NCBI GenBank assembly: GCA_002284615.2
Contig: MU069484.1
Location: forward strand, 555,247 to 575,912
Direction: 5' to 3'
DNA from: Dunaliella salina
Lineage: Eukaryota; Chlorophyta; Chlorophyceae; Chlamydomonadales; Dunaliellaceae
Length of the DNA stretch: 20,666 nucleotides
Part shown: one piece after another, positions 8,101 through 16,288 of the stretch
How positions within the stretch are numbered: the first letter of the stretch is position 1
Layout of the letters: each line of letters opens with the position of its first letter
Made by a program: the position numbers and the translations under genes
Notes under the pieces: generated by a model
Database searches by the model: none
Told to the model about the DNA's origin: nothing
The model's input: the letters and a program-made list of their open reading frames with translations, nothing else

Positions 8101-9806
8101 CTTCACACACTGCAATGCACTGAGCAGGAGATCACGCGCGTGGAGGAGCTGCTCGGTGAGGACAGCCCTGCACCACGCCAGGCTCAGCACAGGCTCAGCG
8201 TGGTGCAGCGCAGTGTGGAGGTGTTCAAGCTGGGCTTCGTTCCTGATGCCAAGGTGAGGGAGAGGAAGAGAGGGAGAGAGGGAGAGAGGGGGAGAGGGGG
8301 AGAGGGAGAGGATGAGAGAGGGGGGGGGAAGAGAGGGAGAGAGGGAGAGAGGGAGCAGGAAGCCGCCTTGTTCTGTGCCTTGTCACTCATGAAACCCCAC
8401 ACCCACCTCTTACGCAGGACCATCTCCGCGTGGACAAAGGCACACTCGCTCTGGTGGACGAGGCCTGCAGGATCCTCCCTGTTGTGCACAGCCTACAGCA
8501 AGCCATGCGCAACACAGCAGCCAACTGCAACGACACCCAGGCAGCAGCAGCAGCAGCAGCACTCGCTCTGATCCTCAAGTTCACTGTCAAGGAGCTGCAG
8601 CACCAGTCCACCGAGCTCATGCAGATCAGCCCTGTCAGCCGGAAGAAGCCTGGGCAGCAGAAGTTCAAGCGCATCACCTGTGCCATGTGCATCAGCCTCC
8701 CTCAGCACACCAGCATGCACGCCTGGGCCAAGATGTCAGCAGTCCCCAAAGCATGCCTCCCCCTGATAAGCGCAGCCCTGCGCTACCCCCACGAGGACAT
8801 CCCAACACACCCAAAGAGGCCCAGCAGACAGGGACAGCAGCAGCCCCCTGGCAGCATGCTCGTCATCTCAAGTGGTGGCCTGTGCCAGCAGTGGGAGCCG
8901 GAGCTCAACGACCAGCCAACACACACACAGGGGCTGAGCTCTGGGCTGCCCAGGTGCGGCGACTGCCCTGGGTGCTCACAGAACAGACCCTGCCACACGA
9001 ACGCAGCACTCAAGCAGCAGCAGGAGTTCGTCACACAGGGCATGAGCTACGGGCTGCCCAGGTGCGGCGAGTGCCGGGGGTGCCTCAACCCACGCAGCAG
9101 GCAGGCCTGCCAGAGGAACAAGGCACTCAACCCTCACCTGAAGAAGGGGCAGGGGCCAGCAGAGGACTACAGTGGGCCACCCAAGAAGCAGCGCATCCGC
9201 TGAGCACCCGCTCAACCCGTGCACGCCAGTGCACCCCCCAACAACAAACGGTATTTTTCAACACCACCAACCCTGTTGTACACACACGCGCACATGCACA
9301 CTCACTAGAAACTCCGCGCCAGTCACGTCCGCGATGGTGGCCATGTCAGCCACCGCGTCCGCCAGCAGGTTGGTGTCATAAGCGCGCATGCGGATGCGCA
9401 GACGCACTGGAATGAGGAGGGGCGGGGTCAGCGGGGTATGTTAGTTACTTCCTTACCCTTGCATCCTTTCCCCCACCAGTGCAAGCAGTCTAGTCTTCCA
9501 TTTGCTGCTCATGATGAAGGTAATTCTGTTGCACAACCAAGAACAGCTGCCTGGCCCGCTCCAGCTCTTACCATTCTCGGTGGCTAAGGGTGCAGCCACA
9601 CCCGCAGACACATTCACATCCAGGTCCTCAGCAAACTCGCTAAAATCAAATGCTGCTGGATCGGAGGCTGCGGCGCGGGTGGCCAGGCTGCGTTGCTGCT
9701 GGGGCCGGCAAGCGCACACAGGCACAGCAGGTACAGCTATTCTACGGTTGCCCTGCACCCGGGCACTGGCGGACACAGTGCTGCTCCTGTGTGCGAGGGC
9801 CTGCAT
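5176..9806 (-). CDS. PRPS10: plastid ribosomal protein S10 (uS10c), nuclear-encoded, 4 exons
   Basis: Exons on the minus strand: 9806-9572, 9406-9306, 7289-7186 and 5344-5176. Joined they give 609 bp, 202 residues and a TGA stop. All introns are GT-AG (donors GTAAGA, GTGAGT, GTGGGT) and the phases fit. Residues 1 to about 45 are rich in Ala, Ser and Arg with few acids, as in a plastid transit peptide; an acidic linker ([11 protein letters not shown]) follows. The S10 domain runs from [11 protein letters not shown] (from 79) through [29 protein letters not shown] and LVDF to [27 protein letters not shown] matches the plant plastid type better than the bacterial form. The protein is part of the plastid 30S subunit head. 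Oddities: the usual LDLPAG reads WIPPPG, and a Gln-rich tail of about 30 residues extends past the normal C-terminus. Intron 2 hosts another gene. Confidence 0.95.
5345..7185 (-). other. S10 intron 3 (1841 bp)
   Basis: The intron runs from GTGGGT at 7185 to TTTCCAG at 5345 on the minus strand and splits an Arg codon (AG|G). I find no convincing gene inside. Open frames such as 6738-7241 on the plus strand lack codon bias, and that one overlaps exon 3 as an antisense shadow. A TATATAAA-like motif near 6162 and a tRNA-like T-arm near 6001-6030 are isolated. Much of the intron is AT-richer than the exons. Confidence 0.85.
7348..7605 (-). pseudogene. truncated LAGLIDADG homing endonuclease, organelle-derived insertion
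   Basis: A minus-strand frame of 85 codons, much richer in A/T than its surroundings. It contains [20 protein letters not shown], a clear first LAGLIDADG motif (GFxEGxGCFxV), preceded by about 60 residues with [10 protein letters not shown]. Such enzymes cut DNA to spread group I introns, and in green algae they lie mainly in mitochondrial or plastid introns. The frame ends in TGA just after the motif. The catalytic domain body and second motif are missing, so it cannot be active. The composition changes sharply near 7353 and 7613, which I take as the insert edges. It is best read as a nuclear insertion of organelle DNA, more likely mitochondrial, though plastid origin is not excluded. Confidence 0.85.
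7717..9203 (+). CDS. nested gene, half-CXXC zinc-finger protein, 3 exons
   Basis: Proposed exons: 7717-7896, 8128-8253 and 8418-9203. Donors are GTGAGA and GTGAGG, acceptors GAGCAG and ACGCAG, all in phase 0, giving 363 residues. The frame is open upstream to an in-frame TAG at 7651, so the true start may differ. The middle is helical and Gln/Ala-rich, with a seven-Ala run from a GCA/GCAG repeat near 8539. The C-terminus has two copies of GLPRCGxCxGC (Cys from 8955 and 9063, residues about 282 and 318), each followed by another Cys and Asn. These resemble the first half of a zf-CXXC domain, which binds unmethylated CpG. The protein ends in a basic nuclear-localisation-like PPKKQRIR. It lies wholly inside S10 intron 2 on the opposite strand. 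The function is unknown; a mobile-element protein is possible. Exon 1 is the least certain part, because the antisense frame is also open there. Confidence 0.6.
7912..7940. repeat. (ACGC)n tract in intron 1 of the nested gene
   Basis: Tandem ACGC units end in GCATGCATGG, just after the GTGAGA donor of the nested gene's first exon. Simple-sequence; no function inferred. Confidence 0.85.
7977..8068. repeat. 92-nt near-perfect hairpin (MITE-like or miRNA-precursor-like)
   Basis: The outer arms 7977-7997 and 8048-8068 are perfect 21-nt complements. The inner arms 8000-8018 and 8024-8042 are perfect 19-nt complements. The loop is CGTCA, and there are small bulges of TC on the left and CATGC on the right. 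It lies inside intron 1 of the plus-strand nested gene and, on the other strand, inside S10 intron 2, so either transcript would fold it. Long intronic hairpins of this kind are sources of small RNAs in chlorophyte algae. It could equally be a foldback element; I see no clear target-site duplication. Confidence 0.85.
8254..8356 (+). repeat. GA-rich low-complexity tract in intron 2 of the nested gene
   Basis: GAGAGGGAGAGAGGGG-type purine repeats fill most of the 164-bp intron between exons 2 and 3 of the nested gene. They start directly at the GTGAGG donor. Confidence 0.85.
8943..9130 (+). repeat. 108-bp in-frame duplication encoding two half-CXXC fingers
   Basis: GGGCTGCCCAGGTGCGGCGA recurs nearly unchanged 108 bp (36 codons) downstream, within exon 3 of the nested gene. 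Finger 1 reads CGDCPGC followed by a Cys six residues later. Finger 2 reads [10 protein letters not shown] followed by a Cys seven residues later. The high DNA identity suggests a recent internal duplication or gene conversion. Confidence 0.8.
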
Positions 9807-11968
9807 TTTAACTTTATTGAATTTGTGTTACAACGTGCAAAGCAAGAAAACTCAAGTTGTCGATTGTCATCGCCATACAAGCCAAAACTTTGTTTTAAGT
9901 GAACAGTCGAATATGAATGAAAATTGTGCATGAATAGTGTTAGGGACACCGCCCAGTATCATCAGTGATGAGGCCAAACTCCCAAAAACTCTCTTAAGCC
10001 TCATCTCTTGTGCGCGCTGGTGGGCCGTCGCACCCCAGCGGCCTGCTGCTTTGCCAGCCCCAATCCTGCATTGTGGTGGTGCACGGAGTGACAGCGGATA
10101 TGAGATCTGCACTGACAGGACACCTGCTCATTTTACTCACACGGCGGACACGGCGAACAAGTTGCAAGCGGGCACACACACACACAGTGAGCAAGTATCG
10201 TACAAATAATTGCACAGTTATGATGCACATACAGGCACTGGAATCAACAAGTTAGTGCACAGTTCATTGTGGTCAACCATTCTCTAGCAAGGTAAGAAGC
10301 ATGCCCATGTAGGCAAGGCTACAAGCCCTGGCTTCTCCACTGACGTTTTAATGGATTGCTGGTGTGAAATGCACTTCAAGGTGTGCAAGAATCCACTCCC
10401 TCAGCAACTTTCCGTCCCACAAATTTCGAACTCAAGTTTTACAGACTGCGTTACGTCCAAAAACCCTTCGTTTTGAATCATTAGCTTGTATGCCATCCAG
10501 TAATTGATGACATATTGTGGTTCATCAGGGAAATTTCACGGGATGCGCGGGCTGGGGGAGGTTCAAGACATTTGGGGATTTCCCACCAGGTTTTTTCGGG
10601 GCCGCCTACTCAAGATTGTCAGAAAAAAAGGAAGAAAGAAAAAACTACGTAGGCAGAGAAATCCTCATTACATCAATTAAGGAAAAGGAGACATATTGGC
10701 CCAAAAAAGAGCCGTGAGTCCCCTCCACCGCAAGGTAAAAAAAGGGAAAGCTTATGGGGATCTGGAGGGTTACTAGGAGCACCTGGCTCTAGAACGTGGC
10801 TGTGCGAAGCATTCTTGTGTTCGATAGCGCGGCGTGTGGTGACTAGTTTGTGGGCATATTGAACAGAACGTGCATGGAGTTGTTGGGCAAGCTTAGTGGC
10901 ACGCTGGTGATCCAGTCCTAGTTGTTTGGGTTGCTACAAGGTATGCTCAGTGTAAATAGTACCACCAACACCCAGGAGAATAGGGTGAATGGAAACAGAC
11001 TCATTGTCGGATGTCTGGGCTCAAGCTCTGTTTGTTGGCAACTTTGTCGTGCACACTGTGTATAAGTTTGCACTGCACAGGGAAGTCAGAAGGAGCAGAT
11101 TAGTTACCCTCTTTGTTGGGTTTGGAATGGAAGAATGGTTTTGGGGGTGTACAATGGGGGTCCAGGATAAGGGGTTATCCTTTCTCTGGCTCTTGAAATC
11201 AAAAAATTTGACATCAAGTATTTTGTGATCAGGCCGGCATGATCAGATGATTGATGTTTCCTGCAGCCTCCCGTATGAAGCAGAGTTGATTGCGTGCAAG
11301 TTGAAGCACAGGAATCAGAAGCCCCACTGGAGGCGGAGAAGCAGCCAATGTGCCGCCTTGTTGACATCAACAGAGACATGCAGACATCCTTAGTCAATGT
11401 TTTCTGCTAAGATGAAGCGCTGGTTAAATGTAGGATTTGGCCAATTGCACCAAGTTCATCCACGTTTGGCAAGGTATTTAGTGCAGAGCATTCCAAATGG
11501 CAATGTCTGGAGGTACGAAAAAGGTATGCATTCAGCATGCTCCCAGCCTGTGAGTCCCTCTCTAGCATTTATCAAGCTTGATTGTGATGTGTGCCTCCCT
11601 GCAAAAGGGGGGCCTTGGAAGTTGCTGATGAGGGGGAGGGGGAGAGGGCACATGCCTCCAGGTGCCGCAGCACGAATGTTGCCATTTCACTGAAAGATTA
11701 AAAAAATTCCTTTTACGGTCACCAGCTGCATCAGACTTAATGATTTTTGGTGATTTGGAGCCCTTCAACCCAAGATCAACGCAAACAAAATGGGGTGAGG
11801 GCATTTGGAGGTCGTTGAATAGTCCGATTTCAGCCAGTCTCTTCAGACTTCTTTCTAATTTTTCTGAGGAAACTTGACAAGGTGGCTTTCCATGGCAGCC
11901 ATCGCGCATGTGGCTTTTAAAGGCAGTCATCCTGGGTGGTGCTTCCCTTCCCTTCAAACAACGACTGT
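9807..11968. other. stretch without recognised genes, S10 upstream region
   Basis: The minus-strand S10 promoter should lie just above 9806, but no core element stands out. An (AC)n tract is at about 10171-10189, and a dispersed-repeat copy at about 10640-10740. A GC-rich patch at 9990-10130 could hold a small exon on either strand, but I cannot pair splice sites for it. The rest has only short frames with no motif. Confidence 0.45.
10640..10740 (+). repeat. dispersed repeat, copy 2
   Basis: Diverged copy of 1763-1860: ACTACGTAGGCAGAG, then TTACATCAATTAAGGAAAAGG, TTGGCCC, AAAGAGCC and a CCCCTCCACCGC tail. It has the same orientation as copy 1. Confidence 0.5.
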
Positions 11969-14966
11969 TCAACGTGCAGTGATGTGCAATCTGCAGGAGC
12001 CCCAATGCGACATCAATCTGATTCGTGCAATCTGCAGAAGCCCCAACGCACCATTGATTCCCCCCATGATGCCATTGATACCGTTAGCAGGTTGTGCACC
12101 AGAAATGTTCCGGTTGTATGCGCTCTGGGGAGCGCCCCCTGCCGCGCCTGCAGCTGGCTTGCGCTGCTGTGCTGCCGCTCCTGCACCTGAGGCACAAGCA
12201 CAGAGGTGTGGCCACTAAATTCAATGCACAGACGCCTGTGAAGACCCACCTTGCTACTACTGCAACTAATCCAGCGTAAGTTCCTAGCATGAATGGGCTG
12301 TCCTGGCATGAGGGAACCTTTCAAAGTTCGGGTCCTGCACAAACTCCATGGAAGCAGGTGATGTCTGTTCCACTGTAGACATACTGGACGGGTTACATGT
12401 TCCACATGCTTGTGATTGGTGCCATTGCCTCTTGCATGCTACTGATGCCGAAGCCTGGTATGCAGCATGTGCATCAACTTCCCCATGTCAATTTTAGAGC
12501 ACTTACCACCAAGGCCGAGCCGCATTTGCTGCATTGCAGGAGGGGGGGCTACTGAAGCAGCAGAACCTGGACGGGGTGAGTTCTGCTGCTGGCCCCGGGA
12601 TGGGGGTGGCTGCTGCTGTTGGTATGCAGATGATGGCCGTGCAGGCGGCCTTGCTGCCCCTGTGAAACAGAAGCAGAGGTCCATGATAGATGGAGTGGTC
12701 CATGAAGAGTGCATGATAGATGGCTCCATGATAGATGGAGTGGTCCATGATAGGTGGCTCCATGAAACATGGAGATATGCGTGGTAAATGTCTCTCGCGT
12801 GTGCCAGGGTTGCTGGAGTCAAGTGCAATGGACTCTGCAGCACAGCGAGTGCACTCACCTTTGCCCCTTTGGAGGCAGCACTTATTGCCAGGTCCGGCAT
12901 GTACACCTTCCCTTTTTTTACGTTTTATCTAGCGCAAAAATGAACCGCAACGACCTGAGGGAACAAACTTGCATTAGATTGACTTAACCACAAGAGCTTG
13001 CAAGGACAGGTGCGGATGTTAAATTTGCTTCAGCATATGACACCCGCCATTGTGTACACTGAGTGCTAAGCATCACAATTGAACAGCTACAACAATTAGA
13101 ACTCTTAGAAGAACTCAAATTCATCACATACACAGGCAAGGAGCCAAGGAGTGGCAGCGAGCCATTTTTCTTCTCTTTGAAGCAGACCTGCAGGAGGTGG
13201 CGCAGCACTGGCTGTGGGTGTAGGGGGAGGCCGCGGGGCAGCTTTTGCAGCTCCTGCTGCTGCACCGGACCATGGTGGCGGCTGGTACGCCGCCTTACTG
13301 GGTGCTGGCGTAGGTCCCGGTCTACTGCCTGCGAGATGAGCATATGTGGTTCGCGGGAAAGGGTGTGCATGTGTGCTTTGGTCGTGAGAGTGTGCGAGTG
13401 TGATCTGCATGTGGGAGTACGCACGTGTGATGTGTGTGGAAGAGCTTGCATGTGTAATTTGAGGTGAAAATGTGTATGTGTGATTGTTGTGTGAGACCGC
13501 ATGGCAAATCAGCTCAGGGAAAGCCTGTGCTGCAGCTCACAGACATCCAAGAAAATTGTCTGCGACCTGGGACTGGCCAAGCAAGTAATCATAAGTCACT
13601 CCTGGTGAAAAAGCAAACTGTGGTGAAGGGCTTCAATGCATCAAGAGACCCCAGGAAAAAGAGCACCGCAAGCTGACTCCTCGCAATACGTGCAAGTGCA
13701 TGGTTGTGCTCACAGAGTCTGAGCTTCAACACAGCCCCTTCACAAGTATCCAAGCAAACCTGGCACCACATTGAATGGACAATGGGCCAAATGGAATGCG
13801 CAAATGCAAATTCTTTGAATGAGCAAAATGCAGTGACAGCCCTCTTTAGGAACAGGATCCCTGCTGGTACCTCACAGCTATACAAACTGGAAAGACTCGC
13901 GCGGACTGTCCAATCATCAACTCACACCTAGAGTCAAAATCAGGAACATTTTTTGCGAATCGTCAGGGTTTTCATGTACTGTGAGGAAGGGATGCAACAG
14001 GCTTCAAATGGGTCAGGTTTGCGATGAAAAGCAAAAAACTTGCAAGATTGCTCGCAATGGGCCTTCTCACAGAAGCAGCGCCACCAGGCAGGAAGCTCGC
14101 CAGAACAGGCCAGTGTGATCAGAAACTTTTGTTCTTGCAGGCTGCATCCTGTGCTGTAGATACTTTTAAAAAAGCATGAAAATAGAAAGGAAAAGGAGGT
14201 AAGGGAAGGAGAGAAAAGGATTTGACTATTCAAGCCAACAGGCAATAACGTTAATTAAAACTAGGCTCTGCGCTTGGCAAGCCTGCATGCAAGCATTGTG
14301 CATGTGACTTGGACATGCTGCACTCAAGATATGTATCCTTTTAGCCACAGAATAACAAACATAAAAGCCCTCACACTGAGGGAAGTCCTGAAAGAAAAAC
14401 AGCAGCAGGAGCACACAACACACCCACCGGCACTTGAACATGCATACATGGACATGGGCACTTGCGCACGCGCGCGCACACATGCATGCATGCATGCATC
14501 CACCTGGACGTGCTCCTGCCCCAGCTGCGCCTGACGGCAGCGCCAGATGCTCAGCTGCTAGCCCCCCCACTGCAGGGTGTCTGACTCCCATTCCGCCTGG
14601 TGCAGCGGCAGGGGCACACGACACGCCCACCAGCCTCACACATGCTTACATGGACGCATGCACGCGCATGTGCCTGCACGCACGCACGCACGCACGCACG
14701 TACCTGGACGTGCCCCTGCCCCGGCCGCGGCTGATGGCGGCGCGGGATGCTTAGCTGCTAGCCCTGCCACTGCAGGTTGCCTGCCCCCTATGCCGCTTGG
14801 TGCAGCAGAAGCTGGCTTGGCTGGCTGAGCAGGTGCGGCAGGTTTTTGCGCAGGGTCGCGTGAGGGGGGTCGTGCTGCTGCTGCCTCCTCTTTGGAGCTC
14901 TTCTCCTCCTCCGTGGCATAGTTGGCGGGCGGGAGGGCCTCCTGGATAGCAGCCAGGTTGCCACCC
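11969..14966 (-). CDS. Ala/Pro/Gly/Gln-rich protein, C-terminal part, 5 exons
   Basis: Minus-strand exons 14966-14704, 14596-14504, 13328-13188, 12659-12507 and 12186-11969 (TGA at 11969-11971) join in one frame for 284 complete codons plus four codons split by introns. Every internal junction is phase 1, splitting a Gly codon G|GN. The first exon begins GGNLAAIQEALPPANYATEE, has an acidic/Lys stretch, then turns into repetitive AAP, PAQ and GAR sequence. Later exons carry poly-Gln with PPP, PPPA and QQQ runs, and end with repeated GING/GGING. Disordered tails like this occur in scaffold, RNA-binding and ciliary proteins, and I cannot name this one. The 13188 donor (GTCTGC) is weak. The last exon might instead splice at GTGCGT near 12034. 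A strong acceptor at 14395 would lead to an early stop. The N-terminal exons are not identified. Confidence 0.5.
12680..12773. repeat. intronic minisatellite of self-complementary TCCATGATAGATGGA units
   Basis: Units of TCCATGATAGATGGA, alternating with spacers such as GTGG, recur about four times and end in the perfect palindrome TCCATG-AAA-CATGGA. The array lies in the intron between the 12659 and 13188 exons of the Ala/Pro-rich gene. Confidence 0.8.
13340..13500 (+). repeat. degenerate GTGTG-rich tract
   Basis: A GT-rich, imperfectly repeated stretch (GTGTGCATGTGTG, GAGTGTGCGAGTGTG and similar) directly upstream, on the minus strand, of the 13328 exon. It probably lies within the intron; no function inferred. 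Confidence 0.6.
13501..14390. other. intron region of the Ala/Pro-rich gene, no separate gene seen
   Basis: The 1.2-kb gap between exons 14504 and 13328. The minus frame 13940-14245 is Cys-rich and open but has no recognisable domain or codon bias. A strong pyrimidine-rich acceptor (TTTTTCTTTCAG, minus strand) sits at 14395-14406; using it in phase 1 gives only a few residues before a stop. Confidence 0.4.
14397..14830 (-). repeat. about 200-bp tandem duplication of exon plus intron
   Basis: Positions about 14441-14600 match about 14641-14800 with a 200-bp offset. The match includes the CATGGAC and GCAC/GCATGC intron tract, the CTGGACGTGC donor area and about 90 bp of exon. A third, partial copy starts near 14397 (CAGCAGCAGGAGCACAC). 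Encoded exon ends are GLAAKHPAPPSAAAGAGARP and GLAAEHLALPSGAAGAGARP. Confidence 0.8.
14462..14702. repeat. (GCAC)n and (GCATGCAT)n tracts
   Basis: CGCGCGCACACATGCATGCATGCATGCATC lies at 14469-14500 and repeated ACGC at about 14674-14700. Each sits just inside the donor end of one duplicated exon and belongs to the 200-bp unit. Confidence 0.8.
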
Positions 14967-15375
14967 CTGCACCAGCCAAACAATCAACATCAGTGGGAAC
15001 AAGGGTAGGCGGGTGAGTGTGTGATTTGGGGAAGCAGCACCAGCACCAGCAGCATGAGCATGGATGCGTGGCTGGTCGATGGCACAGAGTACCGAGAAAC
15101 CTGAGAAACATGTCTTGCGCATGCAAGCCTCCAGGCCCTCACAAAAACTCCTGTTCATGTTTCCTTGGTTTTGTGTAGCTCGTTGCCCAGCGTGCATCCC
15201 CGTACCCCAAAAGTGTGCATCCTTCATTAATGCTCCACATGTTGCAAAGTGAGGTCACAACGTGCAAAGCGCAGTGTCCTACTGTGCACTCAACCCAGGA
15301 CATGATTTACTCAGCCCTGTGGCTTCCAGTAAGCTGCAAAGCCATCAGCTGCATGGCAAGCATGGATATGCAGGG
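14967..15375. other. probable intron upstream of exon 14966
   Basis: No firm exon. A minus-strand ATG near 15063 begins a short Leu/Val-rich peptide that stops after about 24 codons; I regard it as chance arising from CAGCAC repeats. Confidence 0.4.
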
Positions 15376-16050
15376 CGAGCGCAGGTGCAGCAGCCAAGAC
15401 ATCTGGAGAGCAAGTGCAGGCACATTAGCCAAAACATCTGGAGGGAAAGTGCAGTCACAGCAGCCAAAACTAGAGGGAGGGTGCGAGTACAGCAGCTAAG
15501 ACATCTGGAGTGCAAGTGCAGGCGTAGAAGCCAAACAGAAGCAGCCAGCAATGCAAATCCAAAGCAGGGCAAGTGCAGGGACAGCGGCCAAGACATCTGG
15601 GATTGCCAGTCATAGCAGCCAAGCAGTGACAAGCAGGGCAAGTACTTGCACAGGAGCCAAGGCATCTGGAGGTTGGGTGCAGGAACAGTTGCCATGGAGG
15701 GTGAGTGCAGGAACAGTTGCCACATCTGGAGGGTAAGCGTGGGCACAGCGGCCAAGACATCTGGAGGAGAAATGCAGGCGCAGCAGCCACGACATGTGGA
15801 GGGTGAGTGCAGCTAAGATATCTGGAGGGCGAGGACAGGCATAGCAGCCAAGACATTTGGAAGGCGAGTGCAGGCACGGCCGACAAGACATCTGGAGAGA
15901 AAGTGCAGGCACAGCAGCCAAGATATTTGGAAGGCAAGTGCAGGAATGGCAGCCATGACATTTGAAGGGTGAGTGCAGGCACTGCAGCCAAGACATCTGG
16001 AGGGCAAATGCAGGCAGAGCGGCCAAGGTGTGACATGTGCGGCAAGTGCA
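15376..16050 (-). repeat. 35-36-bp minisatellite, about 18 units
   Basis: The consensus is close to CAGCCAAGACATCTGGAGGG followed by CAAGTGCAGGCACAG. ATCTGGA-type landmarks fall at 15401, 15436, 15503, 15594, 15664, 15723, 15759, 15890, 15926, 15960 and 15996, i.e. steps of 35-36 or multiples. Because the period is near 36, the minus strand stays open for 212 codons (15470-16108) with a 12-residue Cys/Leu-rich repeat. I treat this as a period effect rather than a gene. Confidence 0.9.
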
Positions 16051-16203
16051 AGCTTATCATCCAAGCAATCCTTGCAGAAGTGCAGCTGCAAAGCAGTCTT
16101 GACAGCACTCTGGTACTGCAGCATGCATTTCCCCCTTAATGACCGCTTAGTGAGACCCGAATAGGAACGAACACCTGGAGCCCTTGTCGAAGCTCAGGCA
16201 CAC

Positions 16204-16288
16204 CCTTTTGCCATCGCAAATGCAGAATGGCCAGGCTTGGTGAACATGAAATCATTGGGAATGTTCAAGGAGAGGTGCAAGAGAGGTG
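16204..16288 (-). CDS. tentative upstream exon of the Ala/Pro-rich gene
   Basis: An 85-bp minus-strand segment lies between an acceptor CACCTCTCCAG and a donor GTGTGC. It reads IPNDFMFTKPGHSAFAMAK and leaves in phase 2, which is exactly what the 14966 exon needs; it enters in phase 1 like the other exons of that gene. The join would create an intron of about 1.2 kb containing the 36-bp minisatellite. The donor is weak and the stretch is short, so this is a suggestion only. Confidence 0.22.

Larger units (their letters stand above)
7290..9305 (-). other. S10 intron 2 (2016 bp), occupied by foreign DNA
   Basis: The donor GTGAGT is at 9305-9300 and the acceptor CCTCCTCAG ends at 7290, in phase 0. 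Nearly all its length is taken up by the organelle-like fragment (7353-7613) and the plus-strand CXXC-type gene (7717-9203, open from 7654). Only about 65 bp at one end and 100 bp at the other remain, close to the 165-bp size of intron 1. This suggests an originally short intron that was enlarged by insertion. Confidence 0.85.

Noticed and set aside
8254..8571. Plus-strand 175-codon frame running through the GA-rich tract
   Set aside because: The middle is simple Arg/Glu/Gly repeat bounded by good GTGAGG and ACGCAG splice sites, so it is intron.
9502..9933. 143-codon plus-strand open frame
   Set aside because: It is the antisense shadow of S10 exon 1, whose transit peptide and splice phases are well supported.
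7912..14702. Scattered (ACGC)n and GCATGCAT runs considered as CRISPR-like or regulatory arrays
   Set aside because: They are uninterrupted simple-sequence repeats without unique spacers, in a eukaryotic nuclear context.
15033..15063. Signal-peptide-like start (Met then Leu/Val run) on the minus strand
   Set aside because: It is made by a CAGCAC repeat and meets a stop after about 24 codons, with no donor that would continue a gene.
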